A stretch of 64,000 nt of DNA from Bradyrhizobium sp. AZCC 2262 (lineage in GTDB: Bacteria > Pseudomonadota > Alphaproteobacteria > Rhizobiales > Xanthobacteraceae): positions 6,014,001 through 6,078,000 of the forward strand of contig NZ_JAZHRT010000001.1 in the NCBI RefSeq assembly GCF_036924535.1. The letters are read 5' to 3'. A program made the translations under genes and the position numbers. This document shows positions 26,584-35,223 of the stretch, one piece after another (position 1 is the stretch's first letter; the number at the start of each line of letters is the position of its first letter). The notes beneath the pieces were generated by a model, which was not told where the DNA came from, ran no database searches, and saw only the letters and a list, made by a program, of their open reading frames with translations.

Positions 26584-28286
26584 CGCAACATGTACCTCCT
26601 TGCCAGCGGCACCCGCGTCGCCGGCGGGCACATCAGAAGCTTGCCGTCGGCGCGCACCTCGAAGGTCTGGGGATCGACCTCCACATGCGGCATTTCGGCA
26701 TTGCGGACCATGTCCCCTTTGGTGAGCGAACGCACACTCTTGATCGTCACCATGCGCTTTTGCAGGTTAAGCCGTCGCATCGCGGCATCCGCATCGACCA
26801 GCGAGGAGACGAAGGTGACGCCGAGATGGCGCGGCGCGTCGCCAAGCGCACCCCACATGCGCTTCTGCACCATCGGCTCGGCGACACCGAGGCTGCCGTT
26901 GCCGTCGCCCTTCGGAGCCCAGACGATGAAGCCGCTCTTGATGACCATCAGCGGCTTGATACCAAAGGAATTGTAGGGCCACAGCACGATATCCGCCATC
27001 TTGCCGACCTCGATCGAACCGACATGGTCGTCGATGCCGACCGCGATCGCCGGATTGATCGTGAGCTTGGCGACGTAGCGCTTGATGCGTTCGTTATCCG
27101 CCCGCGCCGTATTTTCCTCTGGCAGACGGCCAACGCGCTCCTTCATGACGCTCGCCAGCTGCCAGCAATTGGCGACATTCTCGGCAAGGCGACCCATGCC
27201 ATGTGAATCCGTACCGAAGATGGAAATGGCGCCCATGTCGTGGAGGAGATCCTCGGCTGCCATCGTCTGGGCGCGCACGCGCGCGTCGCCGAAGAGCACG
27301 TCCTCGGGAATATTGTAGTTCAACTTGTGGGCGATCATGCCCATCGGCACGCCTTCCTCGGTCGCATAAAGCGAGTAGGGGCTTGTCGGGTTGGTCGAAG
27401 AGGGAATGACGTTCGGATAGGATACGACCTTGATCAGGTCCGGCGCGTGGCCGCCGCCTGCCCCTTCCACATGGTACATATGGATGGTGCGGCCATCGAC
27501 CGCGTTCATCGTATCCTCGCAGAAGCCGAATTCGTTGATGGAATCGGTATGCAGGTGCACGGCGAAATCGTTGCGGTCGGCAGCGATCAGGCTCTGGTCG
27601 ATCACTGCCGGCGCGGCACCGTAATCCTCGTGGATCTTGATGGCCATGCCGCCGGCCGCAACGGATTCTTCCACCGCCGCCGCGTTCGAAGCTCCTCGCC
27701 CGAAAAGGCAGTAGTTGACTGGCGAGAATTCGCAGGCTTGCAGGAAGCGGCCGAAATTGGTCCATGTGCCCGAACCGACATCCGATGCGCCCGCGCCGGC
27801 CGAACCGACAAGCGTGGTCGTGCCCCCGGAAAGCGCATGGTCGGACTGCTCGGGCGACCCCAGATGAGCGTGGCATTCCACGGCGCCGGCGGTGCAGATC
27901 ACCCCGTGGCCGGGAACGATCGTCGTGGTCGAGCCGACGATCATGCGCGGATCGACGCCGGGCATCATATCCGGATTGCCCGCCTTGCCGATGCCGACGA
28001 TGCGGCCCTCGCGGATACCGATGTCCGCCTTGATGATACCGACCATCGCATCGATGATGACGATGTTCGTGATGACGACGTCGAGCGTACCGTCCGACGA
28101 TTTCAGATGGCTGCTGATGCCCTCGGCGTCGCGCAAGTTCTTGCCCGCGCCGATCATAAGTTCGTGGCCGGGCGGCGTGAAATCCTCTTCGATTTCGGCA
28201 AGAAGCCCGGTATCGCCCAACCGGACCATATCGCCGGTCGTGGGGCCGTAAAGATTTGCATAGACGCGGCGGCTGATCGTAACCAT
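26580..28286 (-). CDS. ureC: Urease alpha subunit, divergent, flap Cys replaced by Ala
   Basis: A 568-residue nickel amidohydrolase. Active-site residues are all found: His139 and His141 (ECHAHLGS), carbamylated Lys217 and His219 (AIKIHEDYG), His246 (VHLHTDS), His272 ([14 protein letters not shown]), His320 and Asp360 (GTDSHGMGR). The mobile flap, usually VCHHL, reads MIAHKL, so residue 319 is Ala. Elsewhere it departs from common ureases, for example [16 protein letters not shown] where most have FICPQQ. In Klebsiella a C319A change is known to leave activity and give thiol-reagent resistance. Start at 28286 lies 4 bases after the ureAB stop. Urea is the default substrate, but a related amide cannot be excluded. 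Confidence 0.92.
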   Translation of the reverse strand: MVTISRRVYANLYGPTTGDMVRLGDTGLLAEIEEDFTPPGHELMIGAGKNLRDAEGISSHLKSSDGTLDVVITNIVIIDAMVGIIKADIGIREGRIVGIGKAGNPDMMPGVDPRMIVGSTTTIVPGHGVICTAGAVECHAHLGSPEQSDHALSGGTTTLVGSAGAGASDVGSGTWTNFGRFLQACEFSPVNYCLFGRGASNAAAVEESVAAGGMAIKIHEDYGAAPAVIDQSLIAADRNDFAVHLHTDSINEFGFCEDTMNAVDGRTIHMYHVEGAGGGHAPDLIKVVSYPNVIPSSTNPTSPYSLYATEEGVPMGMIAHKLNYNIPEDVLFGDARVRAQTMAAEDLLHDMGAISIFGTDSHGMGRLAENVANCWQLASVMKERVGRLPEENTARADNERIKRYVAKLTINPAIAVGIDDHVGSIEVGKMADIVLWPYNSFGIKPLMVIKSGFIVWAPKGDGNGSLGVAEPMVQKRMWGALGDAPRHLGVTFVSSLVDADAAMRRLNLQKRMVTIKSVRSLTKGDMVRNAEMPHVEVDPQTFEVRADGKLLMCPPATRVPLARRYMLR

Positions 28287-28290
28287 AGTC

Positions 28291-28989
28291 TCAGGCTCCC
28301 AGATAGCCGCGCAGGCGGGCGGTTTCGAGTGCTTTCTCGCGGGCATCCGGTGCATCGAGCGGCCCGTCCACCAGTCCCGCCTCCCCAATGACCGTGCGCC
28401 CGCCCTCAAGCGGAACGAGCCGGGCCGTCTTGACGACGCCCGGCTCGAAACGGATGCCGGTTCCTGCCGGCGTGTCGAGCTTCATGCCCCAGGCCGCCGC
28501 CCGGTCGAACCGGAGGGCGCGGTTGGTTTCGAAAAAATGCGAATGGCTGCGCACCTGGATGTCGCGGTCGCCGGTATTCACCACATCGATTGCAACTACA
28601 GGCGCTCCGGGAAAAAGCTCGATGTCGCCATCCATCGGAATGACGTCGCCGGGAACGATGTCGTCGGACAACGGCAGGTCGCCCGGCGCGATCGGCTCGA
28701 ACACCACGACCACCTTGGTGCCTTCGGCGAACATGCATTCGATGTAGAGCATTTTCACCATGCCGGCGACGCCGGGCTCCACGTCGTCGGTCGTCAGAAG
28801 CCGGCCCGCCATGTCCCGGATGTCCTCATAGGCCATGTCGCGACGCGCGGCCGTCATCACCTCGTCGGTGATCAGCGCCACCGCCTCGGGATGGCTGAGT
28901 CTGATGCCGAGACTGCGGTTGCGCCTGGCGAATTCGGCGGCGGTGAAGACGATCAGGCGATCCATCTCGGTGGGAGAGAGGTTGATCAT
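28291..28989 (-). CDS. ureAB: Urease gamma-beta fusion subunit
   Basis: A 232-residue fusion. Residues 1-100 are the gamma subunit (LSPTEMDRLIVFTAAEFARR, GVAGMVKMLYIECMFAEGTK). From about 105 the beta subunit follows (IVPGDVIPMDGDIEL, VVNTGDRDIQVRSHSHFFETNRALRFDR in two pieces, GTGIRFEPG). Most proteobacterial ureases encode these separately; fusion is known in Helicobacter and in some actinobacterial and other ureases. It lies between ureF and ureC with 9- and 4-base gaps. Confidence 0.93.
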   Translation of the reverse strand: MINLSPTEMDRLIVFTAAEFARRNRSLGIRLSHPEAVALITDEVMTAARRDMAYEDIRDMAGRLLTTDDVEPGVAGMVKMLYIECMFAEGTKVVVVFEPIAPGDLPLSDDIVPGDVIPMDGDIELFPGAPVVAIDVVNTGDRDIQVRSHSHFFETNRALRFDRAAAWGMKLDTPAGTGIRFEPGVVKTARLVPLEGGRTVIGEAGLVDGPLDAPDAREKALETARLRGYLGA

Positions 28990-28998
28990 GGTCGATCC

Positions 28999-29676
28999 TC
29001 AGGTTGAGAACATGCGCACGTCGCGGCAGGGTCCGCGCGAAATGGCAATGTCGATGAGCGGCGTGAAACTCCAGGGTTCCGCGTCAGGATCGGCACGCCG
29101 GGAAAGAAGACCGGCGACGACACCGCGGGCGCGAACAACGCTGTGCTGCGCCTCGACATGCCCGATGACGCCCAGCCGGACGGCCGCGCTGACGAGGCCG
29201 GTGACCAATGTCCACGCGGAAAGCATCTCGCCCGCCGCAGTGTCGAGGCCCGCATCGCGATAACTCAGCGCCTGCGCGACCGGAAGATGACCGAGGCGCG
29301 TATCGGTGGAAGACTGGCTGCGATAGGCCGAAGAAAGCGCCCCTCCATGACGGGCGGCGACACCGAGCAGCGCCCTGCCGGCGCGGCGCGAACCTTCGCG
29401 CATTTCGGCAAGCGGCGTCATTGCCTCGGCCAGGAGATCGACAATACGCACCGCCCCCAAGTCGGAGGCGGCATAGGCCCTGAGAAACAGGACACGATCC
29501 ATCCCGTTCCAGCGCATGCCCAGTTGATCGGCAACAAAATCGTCGAGATCCACCGCACCGTCGAGTCGCCCGTCGAGCATCAGGCCCTCGACGCCCCAGG
29601 AAAAGGCAAAGCCTCCCGCCGGATAGGCGCTGTCGCCGTAATGAAGCAGGGCAAGGGCGGCGGGAACGTCAAACAT
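28999..29676 (-). CDS. ureF: Urease accessory protein UreF
   Basis: A 225-residue all-helical accessory protein. The ALLHYGDSAYPAGGFAFSWG stretch near the N-terminus is the UreF hallmark, followed by RLGHLPVAQALSYRD-type helices. The ATG at 29676 overlaps the ureE end by 8 bases; upstream in-frame starts lie inside ureE. Partner of UreD and UreG in nickel insertion. Confidence 0.9.
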   Translation of the reverse strand: MFDVPAALALLHYGDSAYPAGGFAFSWGVEGLMLDGRLDGAVDLDDFVADQLGMRWNGMDRVLFLRAYAASDLGAVRIVDLLAEAMTPLAEMREGSRRAGRALLGVAARHGGALSSAYRSQSSTDTRLGHLPVAQALSYRDAGLDTAAGEMLSAWTLVTGLVSAAVRLGVIGHVEAQHSVVRARGVVAGLLSRRADPDAEPWSFTPLIDIAISRGPCRDVRMFST

Positions 29677-30121
29677 CGGCGCCGAGTTCCTCGACCGACC
29701 CATCCTCCAGGAGAGATCTAACGCGGGCGCGGTAGGTCTCAAGCGGCGCATCGAGGAGAATGGCGAGGCCATCGCCGTCGAAGCGCACGCGCCAATGCAG
29801 GTTTCCGGCGTTCCAGCCCAGTTTCAACGCCGCCGCCTGATCGCGCGGGCGCAAACGCCAGACCTTTTCGGCGCCGAAGCGGACGATGACGGCGCGGGCT
29901 TCGTCGAGATAAAGCACGTCGCCGTCCTGAAGATCGCCATCGCGGTCGAAGCTCACGGCACAATCCGTGCCACGGTCGGTATCGGCGCGAAAACGCCGGC
30001 GACCGACATCCTCAGGCGGCACGAACAGAAGCTCTATGCCGTCACTATGTTCGAGCCTGTGCAGCCTGCCCCGGAAACTGGGATCGCTGCTATGGCCGAG
30101 AACGCCATGAAGCCGCAGCAT
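29669..30121 (-). CDS. ureE: Urease accessory protein UreE
   Basis: A 150-residue nickel chaperone. The N-terminal half forms the peptide-binding-like domain (RRRFRADTDRGTDCAVSFDR); the C-terminal half has KLGWNAGNLHWRVRFDGDGL, where GNLHW corresponds to the GNRHW nickel-site region of other UreE proteins. There is no His-rich tail. It is the first urease gene of the leftward operon E-F-AB-C-G-D, an order unlike the common D-A-B-C-E-F-G. Confidence 0.88.
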   Translation of the reverse strand: MLRLHGVLGHSSDPSFRGRLHRLEHSDGIELLFVPPEDVGRRRFRADTDRGTDCAVSFDRDGDLQDGDVLYLDEARAVIVRFGAEKVWRLRPRDQAAALKLGWNAGNLHWRVRFDGDGLAILLDAPLETYRARVRSLLEDGSVEELGADV

Positions 30122-30225
30122 TTCGCCTCCTAGAGCATTTCCAGCAAAAGTGTAAAACGGCTTTGCGTTCGGAAATGCGTTGAAACATAGGGACAGGGTG
30201 TTTCCGCTTTTCGCGGAACAGTCCT
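30122..30225. repeat. Palindromic intergenic repeat of rhizobial type
   Basis: The sequence begins TAGAGCATTTCCAGCAAAAG and contains GCGTTCGGAAATGCGTTG and GTTTCCGCTTTTCGCGGAAC, the latter a strong hairpin. From memory this matches the mosaic repeats scattered between genes in Rhizobium, Sinorhizobium, Ochrobactrum and Brucella. It sits between the M20 stub and ureE and indicates where this island came from. Confidence 0.6.
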
Positions 30226-30586
30226 AGTGCGTATCGAAAATCGTCTGATAAGCCGCCTTGGCGGCGGTGAAGGCCGCCATTTCGGCATCCGTCGGGTTGG
30301 CCGGATCGGCGGCCGCCGGCGTCAGCGTGTCGAGATGACTGCCGATCACAAGCGGAGGCAGCGAAGGATCGTCTCCCTGGCGGCGAGCGAACATATTGCC
30401 AATCGCATCGATGGAAACCGAGAGGTCAGCCTCCTTCGCCCAATACGCCAATAGATTGCGCGCTTCGCGAACGGCATCCGAAGCAGCCGGACTAAAACAC
30501 CCGCCTCCGGCGGTTGCGCCTATGGCGCCCATGACCATGAGATCGGACCGGAGACGGGCGGAATCGATGGAGAGCGGAGAACTCAT
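30224..30586 (-). pseudogene. N-carbamoyl-L-amino-acid hydrolase/allantoate amidohydrolase (M20) stub with foreign tail
   Basis: The first 88 residues follow the HyuC/AllC pattern: LRSDLMVMGAIGATAGGG, SIDAIGNMFARRQGDDPSLP and LVIGSHLDT, where His and Asp begin the metal site. Family members then continue GGxFDGxxGV for 300 residues; here the text switches to LTPAAADPANPTDAEMAAFT and stops. The tail is open and protein-like, so an internal deletion probably joined this start to the end of another gene. No catalysis is possible. Confidence 0.7.
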
Positions 30587-30725
30587 ATCCGAGCCTTATG
30601 CGCCTTTAGAAATAGTTGAATATGAAAATGATTAATATTCTACATTCCCGGACCACACAAGAGGAATTTCGCATCGGCAGGACCGGAAATCCCTCAACCC
30701 GCCTGCGACGGCGAACGGCACGCGC

Positions 30726-30754
30726 AAAAACGCCCTGTGTGAAAACACGGGGCG
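30726..30754 (-). terminator. Rho-independent terminator of the marR gene
   Basis: On the minus strand CGCCCCGTGT and ACACAGGGCG arms with a four-base loop precede five T. It lies about 80 bases beyond the marR stop codon. Confidence 0.7.
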
Positions 30755-30830
30755 GCAACGCGTCGGTCCGAACGGGGAACGACTGCGAAAGCAGCCGGGG
30801 GGCCACCTGTCGCGGTAAAAGCGGTTCGGA

Positions 30831-31253
30831 TCAGTCGCGGATCAGTCCGCGCAGGAGTTCGCGTAATTCGCTCGCCTTCTCGTCCTGCAAATGCGCCAGA
30901 AGCTGCTTCTCGTTGGCGCTGGAAACGCCTCGCAATTTCTTGAACAGCGCCTTTCCGCCAGCTGCAGTCAGGATGAGAACCCGTCTGCGATCGTTGGAAT
31001 CGGGCGCCCGATAGACGTATCCGGCGGTCACCATCTTGTCGATAATCTTCGTCAGCGTCGGCGGCTCGATCAGAGACTGCGCGGCGATCTCGCCCATCGA
31101 GCATGGTTCGCTGGCGTCGAGCACTTCGAGAATGCGGAACTGTTCCACAGGAATTCCACCCGGGCGCAGCCGATCCTCGAGATCGTTCTCGATCTGCTTG
31201 TTGAGGCTAGTGATGAGATAGGTCAGTCGTTCATTGATGGCACTCTGACTCAT
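30831..31253 (-). CDS. MarR family transcriptional regulator
   Basis: A 140-residue winged-helix regulator. The recognition region is CSMGEIAAQSLIEPPTLTKI, then VTAGYVYRAPDSNDRRRVLI as the wing with the conserved DxRR. MarR proteins typically repress their own promoter and a neighbouring operon and respond to small aromatic or amide-like ligands. A perfect 15-base palindrome lies 95 bases upstream. It separates the urease half of the island from the importer half. Confidence 0.9.
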   Translation of the reverse strand: MSQSAINERLTYLITSLNKQIENDLEDRLRPGGIPVEQFRILEVLDASEPCSMGEIAAQSLIEPPTLTKIIDKMVTAGYVYRAPDSNDRRRVLILTAAGGKALFKKLRGVSSANEKQLLAHLQDEKASELRELLRGLIRD

Positions 31254-31347
31254 GTTCGCCTACCTTGTTCCTCTCCGTGGAATCAATCGAAACGCCCGCC
31301 GGCTTTACTCCAATCTCGTCGGCTGCTCCGCTCATTGTTGCTGCCGC

Positions 31348-31362
31348 ATAGCATAATGCTAT
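31348..31362. promoter_or_regulatory. MarR operator candidate
   Basis: ATAGCATAATGCTAT is a perfect 15-base palindrome in the AT-rich region upstream of the marR start, the usual size and place for a MarR dimer site. Confidence 0.5.
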
Positions 31363-31624
31363 TCGAAATACAATTTTGAAATTGCAACAATCACATCGGA
31401 AAATTACGATTTTGATCGAACCGGGATCGGTTGCGTCGTTCCCCGCATCCCGGGACGCGATATTCCTTTCTTGGCCAAGTCGGCGCCCGGAAGACGCAAC
31501 CCTGGAGGGATACCCGAATGCCGGCCCGCCAAACCGGCTGAGCCGAAAACGCAAGCGTGACGGTGAGAGCGCACCGGCCCCGCCAGGCGCCGGATGGACG
31601 CCACCCGGCAACGACAGACACCGG

Positions 31625-32304
31625 TTAGGCGTCGAGCAAGGCGATGATGTCGTCGGTTGGACGGATGTCGCAAATGGACTGCAACAAAGAGGTCAGCGTC
31701 GCATTGTGGTCGGCATCCGTCGGCGCGCCGCAGCCACCGCTGACGAAGATGACCTTGTAATTCAGCATCATCCCGTCGCGGGCGGTGGACTCGCAGCACA
31801 CCTGGGTCGCCGTGCCGGTAACGGCGATCGTATCGACGCCGATCTTCTCGAAATACTCGGCAAGGCCGGAAGACCCTTGAATGAAAGCGCTGAAGCGGGT
31901 CTTCTCGATCTGCGCATCCTGCGCCTTCACGTCGAGTTCCGGCCACAACTCGTAACCGTTGCTGCCGGGATGCATCTCGCGGCACATCTCTTCGCGCAGG
32001 TCGTCATGCATCATATTGTCGACCCACACCGACCAGTTTTTCCGGGTTTCCGGATAGATCGCATTCTTGATCCAGACGACGTGGCCGCCGGCAGCCCGGA
32101 AGGCGGCCGCAAGGCGGTTGATATTGGGTACGCCATCGCGGGCGTGCGGCATCTCGGCCGGCATGCGGGTGACACGAAGCAGTTCTACATGGCGACGACG
32201 ATGAGTGCTGACTTCTCCAGCACGATAGAAGCGTAAAGTTCCACCTTGTCCCGATGCTTCATGACGCGGTCTATGGCATGTTGTCCGATCTGGATCTGAT
32301 GCAT
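31625..32304 (-). pseudogene. Isochorismatase-family hydrolase with nonsense and frameshift mutations
   Basis: The intact C-terminal 179 codons read GVPNINRLAAAFRAAGGHVV, FSAFIQGSSGLAEYF, VTGTATQVCCESTARDGMML with the catalytic Cys, and VIFVSGGCGAP. Upstream, an ATG at 32304 gives MHQIQIGQHAIDRVMKHRDK, then ALIVVAM, TAG, NCFVSP. Homologues have VVDMQN here, so the catalytic Asp is Ala and the Gln codon is TAG; a one-base deletion after CFVSP shifts frame near 32170. Repaired length would be 226 residues. It is the sixth gene of the importer operon. The family includes biuret and N-carbamoyl hydrolases, which would fit urea release. Confidence 0.78.
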
Positions 32305-32323
32305 CTTGTCCTCACAAATTGGC

Positions 32324-33199
32324 TCAGGTGTGTTTCAAGGTCCGGGGGACGCTGTGCCGGCCGGCCTTGGCAGTCGAGGCCAGCATTTTGATCGTGTAAG
32401 GATGCTGCGGATCGAGCAGCAAGCTCTCGGCCGTGCCGTATTCGACGATCTGACCATCGTACATCACGGCAACCTTGTCGGCGATCTGCGCGGCAACCCC
32501 CAGATCGTGCGTGACGAAGATCATCGACATGCCCAGATCCCGCTGCAATTTGCGCAGGAGAACGAGGACCTGGATCTGCACCGAAGCATCGAGGGCGGTC
32601 GTCGGCTCGTCGGCGAGCAGGAGCTGTGGCTTGCACGACAGAGCGACGGCAATCATGGCGCGCTGGCGCAAGCCCCCCGAAAGCTCATGCGGGAAGGCCT
32701 TCAGTCGCCGCTCGAGCGACGGCACGCGCACGAGTTCGAGAAGTTCCAGCGCCCGCTCCATGGCCTGCTTGCGGGTACAGCATTCATGGCGGCGCACCGT
32801 CTCTGCAATCTGGTCGCCGATCGTGTAGAGCGGATCGAGCGCGGTCATCGGCTCCTGAAAGATCATCGAGATCATCGAGCCACGCAGGTTCGACATCGCC
32901 GTTTCGGAAATGCTGTCGATCTGATGGCCGGCCACCGACATCGTGCCTTCAACGCGGGTCCGCTTCGGATGATGAAGCCTCAGCAGCGATCGCATCATGA
33001 CGGACTTTCCGGAACCGGATTCGCCGATCACGCACAAAACCTCGCCCTTGGCGATGTCGAATGAGATACCCTTCAACGCATGGGTGACGACATCGCGACT
33101 GAGGAAGGACACTTTCAAATCGCGAACCGAAACCATCGGGGGTGGCGCGGCTGATGGCATCGGGTGCTCCACGGTCGGTTTTCTTGTCATTAGTTGCAT
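32324..33199 (-). CDS. Dipeptide/oligopeptide/nickel ABC importer ATPase, DppD-like
   Basis: A 291-residue ATPase. Walker A GESGSGKSVMMRSLL, signature LSGGLRQRAMIAVAL, Walker B LLLADEPTTALD, switch FVTHDLGVAAQIADKVAVMYDG and the late HPYTIKML, where the Cys cluster domain is lacking. The ATG at 33199 overlaps the stop of the preceding ATPase (TGATG). Paired with the DppF-like ATPase. Confidence 0.9.
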   Translation of the reverse strand: MQLMTRKPTVEHPMPSAAPPPMVSVRDLKVSFLSRDVVTHALKGISFDIAKGEVLCVIGESGSGKSVMMRSLLRLHHPKRTRVEGTMSVAGHQIDSISETAMSNLRGSMISMIFQEPMTALDPLYTIGDQIAETVRRHECCTRKQAMERALELLELVRVPSLERRLKAFPHELSGGLRQRAMIAVALSCKPQLLLADEPTTALDASVQIQVLVLLRKLQRDLGMSMIFVTHDLGVAAQIADKVAVMYDGQIVEYGTAESLLLDPQHPYTIKMLASTAKAGRHSVPRTLKHT

Positions 33200-34233
33200 C
33201 AGCCAATCCACCGTTCGCCGGTCCAGCTCGCGTCGACCGCTGGCGCCGCCGAATGGCCCGAGCCAGCGATGTTTCGATGACAAGCCACGAGATGGGCATC
33301 CGTCGGGGCGGCAAGCGCATCGCCAAGGTTGGGTGACACCGTTTTACAAACGCCTTCCGCAAAGGCGCATCGCGTGTGGAAATGACAGCCTGACGGCGGA
33401 TTGACAGGGTTCGGCGGGTCGCCGGCCAGAGGGGCCGCCTCGACCCTGTAGCGCGGATCGACGCTCAGCCGGCAATCCAGCAATCCGGCTGTATAAGGAT
33501 GGAGCGGATTGGCGTAGATTTTCTCGACCGGTCCGATCTCCACCACACGACCGAGATACATGACCAGCACCCGGTCCGAAATATGGCGTACGACTTCGAG
33601 ATCGTGGGAAATGAAGATGTAGGTCAGGTTGAACTGCGTCTTCAACTCTTCGAGCAGTTCAAGAACCTGTGCCTCCACCGTCTTGTCGAGAGCGGAGACC
33701 GCCTCGTCGAGGATCAGCACGCGCGGATCAAGCGCCAGCGCCCGCGCGATGTTGACACGCTGCTTCTGCCCTCCTGACAGCTGATGCGGATAGCGCGCGC
33801 CGAAGATGCCGGGGTTGAGCCCGACCCGGTCGAGCAGCTCTCCGGCCCGCTTGCGGGCGCTGTCTTTGGTCGCGCCCTGCACTTTCGGTCCATAGGCGAT
33901 GGATTCGGAAACGGACAGGCGTGGATTGAGCGAGGAATAGCTGTCCTGGAAAACCATCTGCATCGAACGTCGCAGATCGCGCAGGCTGAGCCCGCGTTCG
34001 TCGCCCACGGCCTCGCCGTCGAGGATCACCTCGCCGGAATCCTTCGGCATCAGATGCATAAGCAGTCGGGCAAGCGTCGATTTTCCGCAGCCGGATTCAC
34101 CGACCACGCCGAGCGTCTCCCCCTTCAGCACCGTAAAGGAAACGCCATCCACCGCTTTGACGTCGGCGACATGCCGGTTCACGGGCCCCGCCCGGATGGG
34201 AAAGTATCTCTTCAGGTTGCGGACGATGAGCAT
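33199..34233 (-). CDS. Dipeptide/oligopeptide/nickel ABC importer ATPase, DppF-like
   Basis: A 344-residue ATPase beginning MLIVRNLKRYFPIRAG. Walker A GESGCGKSTLARLL, signature LSGGQKQRVNIARAL, Walker B VLILDEAVSALD, and the C-terminal oligopeptide-family domain with HFHTRCAFAEGVC, a Cys-rich segment that in relatives binds an iron-sulfur cluster. The ATG at 34233 gives normal length; the frame stays open far upstream over the permease gene, and an ATT or CTG start about 20 codons earlier cannot be ruled out. Confidence 0.88.
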   Translation of the reverse strand: MLIVRNLKRYFPIRAGPVNRHVADVKAVDGVSFTVLKGETLGVVGESGCGKSTLARLLMHLMPKDSGEVILDGEAVGDERGLSLRDLRRSMQMVFQDSYSSLNPRLSVSESIAYGPKVQGATKDSARKRAGELLDRVGLNPGIFGARYPHQLSGGQKQRVNIARALALDPRVLILDEAVSALDKTVEAQVLELLEELKTQFNLTYIFISHDLEVVRHISDRVLVMYLGRVVEIGPVEKIYANPLHPYTAGLLDCRLSVDPRYRVEAAPLAGDPPNPVNPPSGCHFHTRCAFAEGVCKTVSPNLGDALAAPTDAHLVACHRNIAGSGHSAAPAVDASWTGERWIG

Positions 34234-34313
34234 CGGCTGGGCCGGGCCGCCGCGATCGCGATCGGCAGCTGCCGTTGCGAGGGTCTGGGTGTCTTTTGTA
34301 ATGGCTTGCTCCG

Positions 34314-35213
34314 TCAGGACTTGAGGTCCATGGCCTCCCGCAGGCCATCGCTCACGAGGTTGAGGGCGACCGAGGTGACAAGAATGGCCAGACCCGGAAT
34401 GGCACAGACGAAAGGCTGGACGTAGATAGATTGGCGCAGCGTCGATAGCATCAGTCCCCAGTCGGGCGTGGGCGGAGAGACGCCGAGACCGAGGAAGGAG
34501 AGGCCCGCCGCCAGGATGATCGAGGCGGAAACCAGCGTCGAGGCATAGACAAGCACCGGGGAGATGACGTTGATCACGACGTGGTTGTTCAGGATGGACC
34601 CGGACCAGGCACCGCTGGCTCTGGCGGCATCGACGAAATCCATCGACCTGATCTGGCTCGATGCCGTTTCCGCCACGCGACAAAGCGGCGGAATGAAGAC
34701 GATGGTCAGCGAGACCAACTGGTTGTACATCCCCGCGCCAAGGCTCCCAGCGATGGCGACAGCAAGCAGGATCGACGGAAACGCGAAAAAGATGTCGATC
34801 GTGCGCATGATCACCATGTTCACCCAACCGCCAAAGTAACCGGCGATCACGCCGAGCGATCCGCCGATCACCGTGGCGAGGAACACGGGCACGATGCCCA
34901 TGACCAGCGACACACGGCCGCCGAACAGGATGCGGCTCAGCATGTCCCGGCCCTGCTCGTCGGTGCCAAGCAGGAAATTGCGATAGCCCATCGGCTTCAA
35001 CCGATTGGCAATGCTCGATTTGTTGGGGTCCATCGGCGCCAGATAGGGCGCGAGAACCGTGGCGGCGACGATCAGAACGATGACGGCAATACAGAACAGC
35101 GTCACATAATCGTAGCGTAACCGATGCCACACGTTCTGCCAGTAGCTGCGTATCTTGACCTCGGCGGGTGCTTTCGTATTGGCGATATCGAAATTGGCCA
35201 TGGTATCGATCAT
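34314..35213 (-). CDS. Dipeptide/nickel-type ABC importer permease, DppC-like
   Basis: A 299-residue permease. N-terminal span near residue 35 (LFCIAVIVLIVAATVLAPYL), then FLLGTDEQGRDMLSRILFGGRVS, the DppC/OppC hallmark, and the EAA loop around DFVDAARASGAWSG. It starts ATG at 35213, 10 bases after the DppB-like gene. Confidence 0.92.
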   Translation of the reverse strand: MIDTMANFDIANTKAPAEVKIRSYWQNVWHRLRYDYVTLFCIAVIVLIVAATVLAPYLAPMDPNKSSIANRLKPMGYRNFLLGTDEQGRDMLSRILFGGRVSLVMGIVPVFLATVIGGSLGVIAGYFGGWVNMVIMRTIDIFFAFPSILLAVAIAGSLGAGMYNQLVSLTIVFIPPLCRVAETASSQIRSMDFVDAARASGAWSGSILNNHVVINVISPVLVYASTLVSASIILAAGLSFLGLGVSPPTPDWGLMLSTLRQSIYVQPFVCAIPGLAILVTSVALNLVSDGLREAMDLKS

Positions 35214-35223
35214 GTCACCTCGC

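Noticed and set aside
27240..28391. 383-codon plus-strand frame over ureC
   Set aside because: Antisense of ureC; His/Arg/Asp-rich shadow typical of high GC.
33199..35130. 643-codon version of the DppF-like ATPase
   Set aside because: The N-terminal 299 codons are an out-of-frame shadow of the DppC-like permease; the ATPase begins near 34233.
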